Shown: positions 1 through 60,974 of the stretch, piece after piece
Layout: each line of letters starts with the position of its first letter
Numbering within the stretch: position 1 is the first letter of the stretch
From: Rhabdophis nuchalis
Lineage: Eukaryota; Chordata; Lepidosauria; Squamata; Natricidae
Length of the DNA: 64,000 nucleotides
Reading direction: 5' to 3'
Assembly: GCA_039707465.1 (NCBI GenBank)
Contig: CM077644.1
Location: 141,980,462-142,044,461 of the forward strand
Notes under the pieces: model-generated
The model's input: the letters and a program-made list of their open reading frames with translations, nothing else
Told to the model about the DNA's origin: nothing
The model's database searches: none
Made by a program: the position numbers and the translations under genes

Positions 1-105
1 GAAACTGAACACAGTATCATTGCTAATTCCTCCTGCTGGGATCAACTGATTTTATGTTTCTATCAATAATTTCTGAGCTAGGCATATAAAGCCTTTGAAT
101 CTTAC

Positions 106-49111
<49,006 letters not shown>

Positions 49112-50674
49112 CTAAATGATTGCAAAATATCATGCTGTTAGCATTTGGCAGAAGACAGATGAAGAAATGCAGCAGGAAGCAAATACAGAATTAAACAGAG
49201 AACAGGAGGGGGGGCGACAAGCAAGCCCACACCCCGCTGGGTGATGGAGCTGTGACGTTAGTCAGCTTGTGAAGGCAGCATCACCAGTGCCTTGGAGACG
49301 GGCAGCAAATTGACGCAGCTTCTTATCCAATCCTCAGATGAAATGGCTTTCTTCAGACAACCAATGAATGCTGGACCTCTGTCCAGAAACAATCCCTCTG
49401 ATAACAGCATGGCAGCTGAGTACAGTGTCTCCTCCCCCATTTTTCCTATTCAGTCTCTTAGCACACTAGTATAGCATAAAGGCACTGACACACCCCAAGA
49501 CTATTTTTTTAAAGGTACACATAATAAGGTCTGGAGTATTTGTAGCTTCAAAATTATATTGCAATAGATTTATTTCAGAGATGATTAAAATTGTACCCAA
49601 AGTATATGTTTGTAACATTAAAAAAACCAGTATACCATAATAAAACATGTGGGAAAGACAAAAGTATTCTGACAAAAGCATTTTAAAATCGGCCATTAAA
49701 ATGTTTTTGTATTTTTTTTTGTATCTTTTGGAATGAAAAATCTCACTACCACATTCTCCACTAAATATCTGAATACTGCTTTTAAAAGTTTTAATGTTTT
49801 AGTCTTTGAAATCTTTATAAAAAATTGTAGTAGATAATTTTGCATTCTATTCTATCTAGAATGGTGAGACATTTCAGAGTAAAAGTTATGAATTCAAGGA
49901 AATAGAACAGTCTTTATAATGGCAACCTGTCTCCAAGAAAGAAATATTAAATGCAGGTTGATTACTCCCTTTCATTTGTGGGTCTTTATGAATTGCAAAG
50001 CTTTTATACTCTCCACAGAAGATGCTAAGAAAATGCTTCAGTCATAAACTACAAAAAAAAAAGAAAAAATGGAAACAGACAGACAGAAATTAGATCAGAC
50101 ATATTCCTACCCTTACATTTAATCTATCACTGACTTCATGGATTAAATTTAAAAAAATAGACAAAGATTAAGAGATTGAATAGCACGTTCAAAAGAGGAA
50201 AGGAAAAGAAAAAAATGAGAATGCAGACCATAGGTATTAATAATATACAATTTTAAAAATATCATATTACTGTGTTAGAATGTAAACATTAGGTCAAAAT
50301 CATGTGTTGGGAACAACAGAATATTAATATATATTAGGAACTTATCACAAGCACAAAATTTCAGATGAAACAGAAATATTTTTATTACTAAGGTTTCAAA
50401 CTGAACAATGAGAAATTACAATTGCTTCAATTTATGCTTTAAAAGATAACTAGGGAATAACTTGTGATTTTTTTTTCCAATTTCTTCTTGAAATTGCAAG
50501 ATATTTTTTGATTCCTGGAAATATTGACAGGATTCTTTACATAAATGTCAATAAATTTGGTTCATATCAAAGAGTTCTGCAAATTGCCAAAAATATCATA
50601 GATTACATGTCGTTACTTTCTTCCTTAGATGTTTAAATACTTTTTAGAGAAACAATATATGTCACAAAAAAACC

Positions 50675-50715
<41 letters not shown>

Positions 50716-51756
50716 TTTCCCCTTCTCTTAACATTAATTTGAGAATAGATATGCATTTGATGTTTAATTCGCTATTACTTAAATGTGAAGTTGCTTACGG
50801 TAATTCAAAAAGTAATATTGCACCAAAGAATCACTAGCTTGAAAATGTAGAATTGAATAGCCTATTATTATTACAAGAAGCTATCAAATTGAAGTGTCAA
50901 CCTGAATTAAAGAGCATCTTCCAAACAAACTCAGCTGTTGATGCTTCTTTATTCACAGTATGGAAATCGAGTAAAGCATTTCTGAGAGGATTATTTGTTT
51001 CTTTGGCATTAAATAGAAAGGAAAACTTCACAGAGCATTCTAGTCAGTTAAAGAATGTCACCATTTTTTATTTTTTATTTTATTTTACTGGCCTCTTTTA
51101 TTGTGGTGTTCATTTTTTTTATTTTTGTTTTATGATATACTTCTCTTATATTTGTTTTATGGAAATGGATGGATAGACAGACAAATGATTCAAAACTATC
51201 AAAATCAATGCAAAACAGAAACCAATGATTAATATTGTACAAAAGATTAAAATGATTTATAAACTACTAGAAGCAAATCAGTTATAAAAAAGTGAATTTC
51301 CAGAAAGATATCAAAGAAACTTGTTTTACGCAACAAGAAACATCTATTACTTCACTATGGTATAGTGTTTGAACTACTAATGAGATGATAATTTTTTTTA
51401 TTAAATTTAATTCTCAAATATATGAAAAAGCAACATAAAATTTTGAAGAGATGCTTATTATGAAATGTACACATCAGCAAAAGGAATCACTTAACAAGGC
51501 TACAGTATTACAGAAAATGAAACAAAGAAAGCAATGCTTTCATTAAAAATTGAATAAATCTCCAAGACCAGATGCATTTCTACTGCATTTTTGTGCAGTG
51601 ATTTTTTTAAAAAATTAAGTTTGGTGAAACCATTATCTAGGGTTCTTCTTTTTCCATGTCTAGATCAAACTTCAAACTGCCAGAAGCTATCTGCTTGGAT
51701 TTGTCATTGTCCAAAAATAAAGTTATTATCAGTACATGTTTCTGGTAGTATATATA
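49112..51756. other. Upstream TNKS intron, nothing recognised except a microsatellite
   Basis: A (CT)n(AC)n tract lies at 50673-50715. No match to the expected preceding TNKS residues (the ARC1 end LADPSAKAVLTG) is seen here or anywhere up to 64000. Confidence 0.6.
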
Positions 51757-54700
51757 TAACTCCATCGAAGATGGAGTTATTGCTCCTGAGAGGTGGGCGA
51801 AGCGCAAGCTCAGGGGGTTTCTTTGTAATTTTTTAATTCGGATTTTAGGGGGTTCCAGGGTTGGGGTGGGGGAGGGGTCTAAAAAAAGATATAGACAGAT
51901 GGAGACGGAAGCAACGATCAATAGTAAGGGCCAGGATAGCAGTCGACGGCGGGAAGCGGAAGGCGAAAGGAAGGGGGATACCCGAGTCGTTCCTCAGGAG
52001 GGCTTACCAATTCAGAGGGTCGTGGGGAGGGGCAGGACCGAGGGGAGACAATTCTCATCCTCCCGGTTGGTGGCACGCAGCCGTTGGTTACAAACGGTCG
52101 GGTGCCACAACCCCCGCAGGCTAGGTGGCCAGGGAATACAGAGCCAGGGTCTGCGGCTGATGTTCTGCAACGCCAGGTCCGTTGTCAACAAAGCCCCCCT
52201 CATTAGTGACCTTGTGTCAGAGGGGGAGCCGGACCTGGTAGGAATTGCGGAGACCTGGTTGGGCCCCGAGGGAGGTCATCCCCTCGTTGAAATGTGCCCA
52301 CCAGGCTACCGCGCATTTCATCAGCCGCGGGCCCTAGGCAGGGGTGGCGGGGTAGCGGTCATTATTAAGGAAGGCCTGGAGCCGAGAGAGTCCATTGTGC
52401 CTCAGACCTCCGGCTGTGAGTCCCTCTGCATGAAGTGGGGCCTAGGGAGGCAGTTGGGCTTGCTGGTTGTATACCTGGCTCCCCGCTATGTAGCAGCAGC
52501 CCTGCCCGAGCTCCTAGAGGTGATCGCTACGGTGGCAGTGGAGACCCCCAGACTTATAGTCATGGGGGACTTTAATCTGCCATCGTTGGGCGAATCATCC
52601 GTGGTAGCTCGGGAGTTCATGGCTTCCATGACGGCCATGGACCTGACCCAAGTAATTCAAGGCCCCACCCATGAGGGTGGACATACGCCGGACCTCATCT
52701 TTGTCTCGGGCCAATGGAAGAGTGATCTGGGTACAGGGGATATAGTCATCACACCCTTGTCATGGTCAGACCACTCACTTCTCCGACTCGACTTTCCGAC
52801 CGCTGCTCCCCTCCGCGGGGAGGCGGAACCAGAGTTACCAATCTGGTACCGCCCCAGGCGCTTGATGGACCCGGACGGGTTCCAGACAGCGCTTGGGCCA
52901 TTTCCTGTATCCCTGACCCGCGCCCCGATGGAGGACCTCACGGCCGCATGGAATAATGCGGCCGTGGGAGCCTTAGATCGGGTCGCGCCCTTGCGGCCTC
53001 TCTCGCGGCGGCGAACCACCCTGGCTCCTTGGTTTACTGAGGGGCTGCGGGTGATGAAACGCCGCAAGAGATGCCTAGAGAGAAGGTGGAGGGCTAGCCG
53101 CTCTGAATCTGACCGGACACAGGTAAGAGCCCATTTACGGACTTACATTGTGGCGCTGAGGGTGGCCAAACGTCACCATTGTGCTACCCTCATAGCATCC
53201 GCAGAAAACCGCCCTGCCGCCCTGTTTAGGGTGACCCGTTCTCTCCTTCATCAGAGGGAGCGGGAAGCCCCGCTACAGGGTAGAGCAGAGGAATTTGTGA
53301 TTTTTCTGCAGGAGAAAACCGCCCAGATACAGAGTGAGCTAGCCCCCATTCATGGCCCAGTGGGATGCCACGAGAGAGATCTTGTTTGGGAGGAGTTTGA
53401 CCCCGTTACTTCCGAGGATATGGACAGGCTACGTGGGCGACTGCGAGCCACCACATGTTCATTGGACCCGTGCCCCTCCTGGCTTGTACTGGCATCCTGG
53501 GAGGTGACACGAGGCTGGCTCCAAGAGGTTATCAACGCATCCTTGAGTGAGGGTTCCTTGCCTGCCTCCCTAAAAGAGGCTATGGTGAGGCCCCTCCTCA
53601 AGAAGCCCTCTTTGGACCCAGCTCTTTTGAACAACTACCGTCCAGTCTCCAACCTTCCCTTCTTGGCGAAGGTTGTTGAGAGTGTGGTGGCACAACAGTT
53701 TCCCCGTCACCTGGAGGAAGTTGACTATCTAGATCCGCGCCAGTCCGGCTTTCGGCCCGGGCATAGCACCGAGACGGCATTGGTCGCGTTGGTAGATGAT
53801 CTCTGGAGGGCCAGAGATGGGGGATGTTCCTCCATCCTGGTCCTATTAGACCTCTCGGCGGCTTTCGATACCATCGACCATGGTATCCTATTGCATCGGC
53901 TGGGGGGGTTGGGGGTGGGAGGCACCGTTTTGCGGTGGTTCTCCTCCTACCTCTCTGGCCGATCGCAATTTGTGCGGGCAGGAGAGCAGAGGTCGACCCC
54001 GAGACCCCTCACATGCGGGGTGCCTCAGGGGTCGGTCCTCTCGCCTCTCCTGTTTAATGCATACATGAAGCCGCTGGGTGAGATCATCCGTGGTTTTGGG
54101 GTAGAGTACCATCTGTACGCTGATGACACCCAGCTGTACATATCTACCCCAGACCACCCCAACGATGCCGTAGCGGTGATGTGCCAGTGCCTGGAAGCCG
54201 TGCGGATCTGGATGGGAAGTAACGGACTTAGGCTCAACCCGACCAAGACCGAGTGGCTGTGGTTTCCGGCTGCCCGATTCAACCAGCTTTCTCCAACGCT
54301 GGCCATAGGGGGCGAACATCTTGCCCCTGTGGATGGGGCGCGCAATTTGGGTGTCCTCCTGGATACCCGGCTGTCTATGGAAGAGCAAGTGACAGCCGTG
54401 GCCAGGAGGGCGTTTTACCAGGTTCGCCTGGTTCGCCAATTGCGCCCCCTATTGGATCGGGACGCCCTTCGCACAGTCACCCATGCCCTCGTGACATCCC
54501 GACTGGACTATTGCAACTCTCTCTACATGGGGCTCCCCTTGAGGTGCACCCGGAGGCTTCAGTTAGTTCAGAATGCGGCCGCGCGAGCAATTATGGGCAC
54601 CTCCAGGTTTGCCCATGTAACACCGCTCCTGCGCGAGCTGCACTGGCTACCTGTCGTCTTCCGGGTGCGCTTCAAGGTGTTAGTTATCATCTTCAAAGCG

Positions 54701-55161
54701 CTCCATGGCTCGGGACCTAGCTATCTGCGAGATCGGATCCTGCCCCACACATCCTCACGACCGATTCGCTCCCACAGAGAGGGGCTTCTCCGGGTGCCGT
54801 CCACTAGACTTTGTCAGCGGGCGACGCCCAGGGGAAGGGCGCTCTCTGTGGCGGGCCCGGCCCTCTGGAACGACCTTCCCCCTGATATTAGAACGACCAC
54901 CGACCTCCGCTCCTTCCGGGTAAAATTGAAGACCCATCTCTTTCGACTGGCCGGCCTTGAATAGTTCTCTCTGTCTTTTAATTACAAATTTTAATGGGTT
55001 TTAATTATATATTTTTAGCATAGGTAGATTTATTTAATTTTATTTTAAGTAATGTTTGTATTTTGTATATTGTTTTTAATTATGCCTGTGCACCGCCCCG
55101 GGTCCCTGTGGGGAGAGGGTGCGGTTAATAAATCTTAATTTGAATTTGAATTTTGAATTTG
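51757..55161 (+). mobile_element. L2-clade LINE, apparently full length, antisense to TNKS
   Basis: It comprises a possible short 5' UTR after a 23-bp palindrome (51757-51779), an intact ORF (51899-54964), and a 3' UTR with the stem ACCGCCCC...GGGTGCGGT. The tail is made of AATTTGAATTTGAATTTTG units (55136-55161), unlike the (ATT)n tail of its close relative at 28895. The exact 5' end is uncertain. Confidence 0.8.
51899..54964 (+). CDS. L2 LINE ORF2 protein, intact (1021 aa)
   Basis: A complete endonuclease/reverse transcriptase of the L2 clade, the protein that nicks target DNA and reverse-transcribes the element's RNA there. From the ATG at 51899: endonuclease from about residue 85 (LMFCNARSVVNK, DLVGIAETWL), GDFN at 223-226, SDH at 290-292. 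RT motif A is LDLSAAFDTIDHG with its Asp at 651, then CGVPQGSVLSPLLFN and YADD at 740-743. The C terminus has ELHWLPVVFRVRFKVL and LWNDLPPDIRTTTDL. No stop or frameshift occurs and the known catalytic motifs are present; one oddity is TPDLIF where TLDLVF is usual. The frame is open 11 codons upstream of the ATG. I see no separate ORF1. Whether it is active cannot be told from sequence. Confidence 0.9.
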   Translation: METEATINSKGQDSSRRREAEGERKGDTRVVPQEGLPIQRVVGRGRTEGRQFSSSRLVARSRWLQTVGCHNPRRLGGQGIQSQGLRLMFCNARSVVNKAPLISDLVSEGEPDLVGIAETWLGPEGGHPLVEMCPPGYRAFHQPRALGRGGGVAVIIKEGLEPRESIVPQTSGCESLCMKWGLGRQLGLLVVYLAPRYVAAALPELLEVIATVAVETPRLIVMGDFNLPSLGESSVVAREFMASMTAMDLTQVIQGPTHEGGHTPDLIFVSGQWKSDLGTGDIVITPLSWSDHSLLRLDFPTAAPLRGEAEPELPIWYRPRRLMDPDGFQTALGPFPVSLTRAPMEDLTAAWNNAAVGALDRVAPLRPLSRRRTTLAPWFTEGLRVMKRRKRCLERRWRASRSESDRTQVRAHLRTYIVALRVAKRHHCATLIASAENRPAALFRVTRSLLHQREREAPLQGRAEEFVIFLQEKTAQIQSELAPIHGPVGCHERDLVWEEFDPVTSEDMDRLRGRLRATTCSLDPCPSWLVLASWEVTRGWLQEVINASLSEGSLPASLKEAMVRPLLKKPSLDPALLNNYRPVSNLPFLAKVVESVVAQQFPRHLEEVDYLDPRQSGFRPGHSTETALVALVDDLWRARDGGCSSILVLLDLSAAFDTIDHGILLHRLGGLGVGGTVLRWFSSYLSGRSQFVRAGEQRSTPRPLTCGVPQGSVLSPLLFNAYMKPLGEIIRGFGVEYHLYADDTQLYISTPDHPNDAVAVMCQCLEAVRIWMGSNGLRLNPTKTEWLWFPAARFNQLSPTLAIGGEHLAPVDGARNLGVLLDTRLSMEEQVTAVARRAFYQVRLVRQLRPLLDRDALRTVTHALVTSRLDYCNSLYMGLPLRCTRRLQLVQNAAARAIMGTSRFAHVTPLLRELHWLPVVFRVRFKVLVIIFKALHGSGPSYLRDRILPHTSSRPIRSHREGLLRVPSTRLCQRATPRGRALSVAGPALWNDLPPDIRTTTDLRSFRVKLKTHLFRLAGLE

Positions 55162-55164
55162 AGT

Positions 55165-56345
55165 ATATGACATACCAGCAAATGAACCAGGCTCTGTGTC
55201 TCTCCACATTCTCATAGTATGTTGCTATCCAGCAAGAGCTCCCACTTAAGAATATTGGTTTTACATTTAGGTACTCCAACTCTCAACCTATTCAGGGTCC
55301 TCCAAGTGGTGTAAGGGAGGGCCTTCAGCCATATCCTCCTTTAATATTATTCCTTGCTCGCTGGTTTCCTTCCTCTATCGTTTAATTTGATTTTGTTCTT
55401 GTGTACCCTCAGGAATGTTTTCTCTTCCATAAAGCTCTTCCTAGTTCTGAGTCGGTGGGCTTGGGGCATATATCCGTTCAGAGGATGTTGAAGATCATTC
55501 TCTTGCTTAGTTTACTTGGCATCTGCTGCTACTTCTCTCCTAATCTGGGTCAATGCCAGTGAGAGAATATATTTTCTCCACTGGAATAGGTTTGAGACAT
55601 GTCATTAAGCGTACTGCTTCACTGAGGATGATATCAACTTCTTTCACATGTACAGATGCGCCACAGACTGGAGCAGCATATTCGGCTGCAGAGATGCTCA
55701 ACACCAAAGCTAATTTGTACAACATAGATGGTTGAACTCCACCCAAGCGTAGTTTATCAATTGCCTGATGATATTGTTCCTCGAGCTGACTTAAGAGATA
55801 CTTGTAACATAACATCTCTTTGCAACATAACATCAAACTCCTCCCTTGTATCTCAATTTCAGAAGTGGAAAGCACACATTTGGTCTGGTTTGATTTGGGC
55901 TTTAAATGATTGATGGTATAGTAATGTTCTAATTCTTCAAGTGTTACCATAAGTCTCCCAGCTACCTCATCAAAACTTGATTCTTGTGTAGCCCCTGCTG
56001 TATCATCTGCATAGATGAGTAGATGAGTGATATTGAGGCCTAGCTGATCATTTGTACATATGTTATACAATGTTGGAGATAATAATACACTTCCTTTTGG
56101 CATCCCATTCTTCTGCATCATCGATCTACTGGGGTTGGACTTGGTGTCCTCCAAAGTCCCTTCCCACTCTGTTACTCTTACTGTTCTTATCATTCTGAGT
56201 CACATAAAATTTCTGGTTCTGGAGGAAGCTGCCAATGACCCTGGTAAGCTTATCATCTCCGGTGATATTATTTAACTTGTATAGCAATATTCCATGGTTA
56301 ACAGTGTCATATGCTGCAGGTAGGTCAATGAAAACCACTCCAGGC
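55165..56345 (-). pseudogene. Second LINE family, RT and C-terminal remnant
   Basis: On the minus strand, 56338-56195 carries IDLPAAYDTVNHGILLYKLN (RT motif A region). 56193-55540 carries PKGSVLLSPTLYNICTNDQ, LLIYADDTAGATQ with the catalytic Asp pair, and EYAAPVCGASVHVKEVDIIL. Further down, 55290-55180 reads LNRLRVGV and CKTNILKWELL. It is not L2; the wording resembles jockey/RTE-type elements, clade uncertain. It is broken by a CR1-like stub of about 60 bp (near 56127-56190) and abuts the L2 tail at 55161. Confidence 0.7.
56127..56190 (+). mobile_element. CR1 3' stub nested in the LINE remnant
   Basis: TTGGACTTGGTGTCCTCCAA, then AGTCCCTTCCCACTCTGTTA matches the CR1 3' terminus. It interrupts the RT between motif A and the PKGSVL region. 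Confidence 0.55.
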
Positions 56346-56399
56346 TTTCATCAACTAGGGCAATGAACAAGGTACAACAAGGTACAACAAGGTACAAGT

Positions 56400-57680
56400 A
56401 CTCTTTCCTTCACTCACTGCAGGAGGCCACAAATGTGGGCAAAACTATTGGTACCCGCTTTCCAAAGAATCCCAATTTTCTGTGAAATAACTTGAAATTG
56501 ATAAAAATAAATGGCACCTCCCATTCTTTATTCCATAGTCCAAAGAGCAGTGCCTTGCTCATAATGTATGACTTAAGGAATTCTTCTTCTAAATAATAAA
56601 TTAAAATGACATGGAAACACCCCTTTGAGCAATAACGGCAGACAAGCACTTCCTATACTCTGAATAAGACAACCCTTCTCAACTAGCAATGTCTCATTCT
56701 TCTTGAGCAAACTGCTCCAGTGGTCTTAGGTTGGATAGGTTTCTTCTAGGTTGAGGTATAGATAGTCCTCAATTTACAGCCACAATTGGAAGCAGAATTT
56801 CTGTTGCCAAGGAAGGTAGGTGTTAAATGAGTCATGCCCGATTTTATGAACTTTTTTGCCATGGTTATTAAGTGAATCACTGCAATTAAATCAACCACAG
56901 AGTTATTAAGTAAATCTGGTTTCCTTCACTGACTTTGCCTGTTGGAAACTGGCTGGGAAGGACTGTGGCTTGTCAACATTCAAATTAAGAAACTCCAGTC
57001 TAGCTTTTTTGTATGTTTTTCAAAAATGGGGTCTTCTTAGGTCTTTCACTGAGAAATCTATCAACAATGATACGTAGTGAAATTTGATGTTGTTATACCT
57101 TGTTTAGTTAGTTGTTCTTAGTTCTTTTTCTACTACTTCAACTAACCTTCTCTTTGTTCTGGGGATATTTTTCCCCTTGCAGCCATGTTGAAAAAGGTTG
57201 GCTACAGTCCCCTGAATCGTAAATTTCTTCATAATATTAAGAATCATAGTCACAGGAATGTAAATCTCTTTGGAGATGGTTTTGGAGCTTTTACCATGTT
57301 TGGTTATTACTTTTTCATTTCCTCCACAGACAACTGCTTTTCTTTCTCTTATCCATGTTCATTGAGCTGCACACAATGATACAAAATGCCTCAGTACTTT
57401 TCTCCATTCACATTGGCTGAATGACTGATTATGAGACTGAAGGCATTTGTGATACCAATTAAAATAGTCTGGTTGAGAGATCACTAAAATATAATGTCTT
57501 TCAATGTTTAAGGTACCAATTCTTATATCCATGCAATTTTCATTTGTTTTATTATTTACAATAATATGTTAAGTTATACATCAAAGAATGGTAATGACAT
57601 AAATTTCAACATTCCATTGCAAATTGGGATTTTGTAGGAAAAAGTGGAGGAATACTTTTGATTTCAAATGTGTTTCTAAT
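56400..57680 (-). mobile_element. Tc1/mariner-like DNA transposon remnant, very decayed
   Basis: Minus-strand fragments read NMVKAPKPSPKRFTF (near 57300-57255) and NMAARGKISPEQR-like wording after frameshifts (near 57190-57130). These resemble the control-arm and helix-turn-helix region of Tc1-type transposases. The candidate ends ACTATTGGTACCCGCTTTCC and AATACTTTTGATTTC are at 56445 and 57650. A MITE (56757-56990) is inserted. Confidence 0.4.
56757..56990 (+). mobile_element. MITE copy, CAGGTAGTCCTC family, one half
   Basis: ATAGTCCTCAATTTACAGCC, then TTTCTGTTGCCAAGGAAGG and TTTTTTGCCATGGTTATTAA match the right half of the 7825-8265 copy read in reverse. The opposite terminus is not seen. 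Confidence 0.6.
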
Positions 57681-58639
57681 TTACAAGGAGTGGAACAATC
57701 CAACCCATCTAGAGCCATGTGATTTATTTCCTTACTGAATAGAAACATAATTTATCCTCCTCAGAATGAATTTATCACAAAGATATTTGAAAGAATTGTA
57801 GTCATATTTTGACTACTGATAAATTCAACCAGAAAAGTAGTAAGTAAAGTATTCACAAATATTCATGATATGAAAAAAGCTTCTGATAAGCTGAAATGGC
57901 CTTTCATATTTATGACTGAGGAATATGAATTGCAGTTAGAATTTACTCTCATGGCTACAGATCAAGAAGCCAAAATAATGATAAATAGATTTCTGTCACA
58001 AAAGAAGAACAATATATTAAAATAAGCAAACTTTTCAAAAACAACTACAAAACCAATGTTACATATTTAGAGACTTGACGGAATTTGAAATGTTTATAAC
58101 ACAAAATTCAGGCCACTTACTAGAACTTATACATTCTTACTGAAACATGATTCAGAAATTGAAATCTGAGATTCATGATTAAGTAACTCTGAATTCAAAC
58201 AGAACAGAAAACTGTTAGAATCTTCATAGATTTGATCATTCTTTCATATCTGATAGTCTTATCACAAAGCTCACCAATTTTGAAAGATAGTTTTTCATAA
58301 GATGAATTCTAAATAATGATTTACTTTTCTGGCCAGCTGTTTTTCTGTTACCAAGCCTTATATTTCTATAAAGTATACTTACTGCTTTACATATATTACA
58401 AATAACCACTATCAGGATTCTCTATGCTTGTCACTGAAAGTTACAATAAATTCTTTCAGGAGAGGACTGGCAAATTAAGCTTTGGGAGTATGTAGCAATG
58501 CCAAAAATAACTTCATATCTAAAAATAAGCCTTATGCTGACTTTAATTTAATTTAATTTAGAAACGTTTTATGGATACTATATTTACAGAAAGTCTTCTA
58601 CCATATTCAGAGTTAGGATTTCTTTCAATTTAAGTTTTT

Positions 58640-59030
58640 AAAGTATACAGGAAGGCATTACAGAGAGTGATCAATTCGGCACAAGAAACCATTGGTTGCC
58701 CTCTGACACCACTGGATGACATCGCCAGATCTCGCTGCTTTAGCAGAGTAAGGAACATACTCAGAGATGATTCACACCCTGGTCAGTGTCCATTTGCACT
58801 TCGGGCAGAAGACATCAAAGTATAGCCACCCGAACAAATAGGTTTAAAGATAGTTTCTATCCTTGGGCTGTCAGACTTTTAAATACAACCACAATCACTC
58901 CATGCACATGCTAGTTTTTTTCTTTTTCTTTCTTTTTTCGTTTCGGCTATAATTTTGCACCAGTGAAGTTAAAACCAATTTCGTTGTATTTAAGTACAAT
59001 GGCAATAAAGATTATACTTACTTGCTAAAA
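58640..59030 (+). mobile_element. LINE 3' end, possibly Rex1/Babar-like
   Basis: Translates as RYRKALQRVINSAQETIGCP, then LTPLDDIARSRCFSRVRNIL and DDSHPGQCPFALR, followed after a frameshift by TNRFKDSFYPWAVRLLN. The end TTTCGTTGTATTTAAGTACA, then ATGGCAATAAAGATTATACT is a typical LINE 3' terminus. The family assignment is from memory of similar fish and reptile elements. Confidence 0.5.
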
Positions 59031-59039
59031 GATGAAACT

Positions 59040-59750
59040 TTACCTGATTGACTATAAAGTTAAGGATAAACTGCTTCAGACTCTTAATTGCTAGAGATTT
59101 ATGTTAGTTGTTATTCATTTGTCAATTGATTAGTTCCTAAAGTCTCATATCATAATCATTATATCTGTTCAAATCTAATATGACCAGTTAAAAATAAGGG
59201 CAGATTGTTTTTATTTTTCCTTTGAATATTTTGTAAATTCTTTTTGCAATTTTTATATTTATAAAATTACTCTGGATAACATACATTAAAACAATTTAAA
59301 ATTGCACAAAACCGTAACAAGAATAATAACAAGAATAAAAACAACAACAATAATAATAATCAGCTTCTGATGAACTATTCATTGCACAAGGGGCCTGCTA
59401 CCTATCCTACCCTAAAGCTTTGGGGGAGGGAGGGAACACATGGCTTGTTTAAATGAGGTCAGAATTGGGGTGAGCATATCTTTGGGGATATAGGCAGGTA
59501 CCATGATAGAGAAGGCCTGCTTCCTAGATCCTATTTTGAGAATCTTTAATGTGTTCTTTCTTTTTCAATTGCATTCAATTTATTTTTTCTATTTTTCCCA
59601 TTGACATGTGTTTAAAAACAAATATGAATTGCTCTTTCCTCTGTACCTAGCGTCTGTAATTCATATCTGTAACATGTTAGTAAAGACAAATTTTAAGCCA
59701 TATATCTTTGAATTTTGTGTAGCCTCAAATTACCCTTTGAAACCTACTAC
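59040..59750. other. Intron sequence with nothing recognised
   Basis: AT-rich. A moderately GC-rich 130-bp patch (59390-59520) could be an old element but has no recognisable end. Confidence 0.5.
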
Positions 59751-59767
59751 TGGAAATTGGAAGCAGG

Positions 59768-60115
59768 GTAGATAAAAATCAATGATTTTTTTAAAGTTTT
59801 TTTTAAAAATCAGGTTTTTTATTTTTATCAAATTTATTTTAATAAAATGCTTTTGAAGTAAAAATCTAGTTATACATAGTTTTCTATTTAAGATACATTA
59901 ACAATTTAGTTTATTCATCATGAAATAGAGCTTAGTTATGCAGCATGAGGATGTATATTCTGCAATATTGGGACTGTTGATGAGTCAATAGCAGATCAGA
60001 GGAGGAGCCACTGTGGGACAGAGATGACAGTTGCTGTTTAAAAATTATGATTTAAATCGAGTTGATTTAAATCAAACAATTTTACTAGTGATTTAAATGA
60101 ATCCTGATTGGAAGT
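59768..60115. mobile_element. Probable MITE with TTTAAATC-rich ends
   Basis: Left end GGGTAGATAAAAATCAATGA with runs of T and A; right end has GATTTAAATCGAGTTGATTT and AAATCAAACAATTTTACTAG. Repeated palindromic ATTTAAAT blocks suggest a foldback element. Exact ends and superfamily were not determined. Confidence 0.4.
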
Positions 60116-60154
60116 AAGGGCATATTTAAGGCAAAAAACACAAACTGAAGCATA

Positions 60155-60661
60155 CCGTATTTTCGGAGTAAGACGCACCAGAGTATAAGACGCACCAAGA
60201 TTTTGAAGAGGCAAATTTTAAAAAAGTTTTTGCACTCTGCATACCTCTGAAAAACGGTCCATTTTTCATGAAAATGGGCCTATCCCCCCCCCCCCCCAAA
60301 GGCCATGAATAGCATTTAGGTGGTTTGTAGAGTGCTCGGAGGCAGGGGGCAAAAATGAATGTTTTTTGCAAAAAAAAAAAAAGAAAAAAAAAGGGCATGC
60401 ATAGCCTTTAAGAGGCTTATAGAGTGCACCTGGGGGGGGGAGGAAATTGAGCAAAAAATGCCCCGTTTTTCGCTCATTTCTGCACTCCCCAGCCCTCAGG
60501 AGCACTCTGAAAGCCTAGTAAAGACTATGCATGGCCATTTGGGTAAAGGGGGAGGGGTTTCGGGAGGCAAAAAAAAAAGTTGTGTTCAGTGTATAAGACG
60601 CACCCAGATCTTCAGCTTCTTTTTTGAGGAAAAAAGTGTGTTTTATACTCCAAAAATACGG
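60155..60661. mobile_element. TA-flanked element, 507 bp (TATAAGACGCAC family)
   Basis: Ends CCGTATTTTCGGAGTAAGAC and ATACTCCAAAAATACGG are flanked by TA (60153-54, 60662-63). The interior blocks (AGGCTTATAGAGTGC, GTATAAGACGCACCCAGA) match the copies at 12208 and 18765, but the simple-repeat section is absent. Confidence 0.75.
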
Positions 60662-60759
60662 TAATTGTTCTGATCCAGTTCCTTAGCAGAACCAAGAAAT
60701 AGACTCCTTGTCCTGAAAAGCTCTTTTATTTAGATCCTGTGAATTACTGCCATTCACCC

Positions 60760-60914
60760 TAAAAGCCTCCTAAAGGCTATGCATGACCATTTTGGTGAAG
60801 GGGGCTGGGTTTCAGGAGGCAAAAAATGCTGTATTCAATGTATAAGATGCACCCAGATTTTCAGCCTCTTTTTTGAGGGGGAAAAGGGTGCATCTTATAC
60901 ACCGAAAAATACGG
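60760..60914. mobile_element. TATAAGACGCAC-family right-end fragment
   Basis: Contains GGCTATGCATGACCATTTTG, then TTCAGGAGGCAAAAAATGCT, the subterminal hairpin, and the end ACACCGAAAAATACGG followed by TA. The left part is missing. It lies about 100 bp from the 507-bp copy. Confidence 0.65.
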
Positions 60915-60974
60915 TAGGCCTAAAATTTGGCTTCATTTAAATTTAGAAACTTATTGTAGGCAAATGAGTTCTGA

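Noticed and set aside
49200..49480. Candidate missing TNKS exon near the GC-richer stretch
   Set aside because: No reading frame matches ankyrin or HPS sequence; splice sites with a compatible phase were not found.
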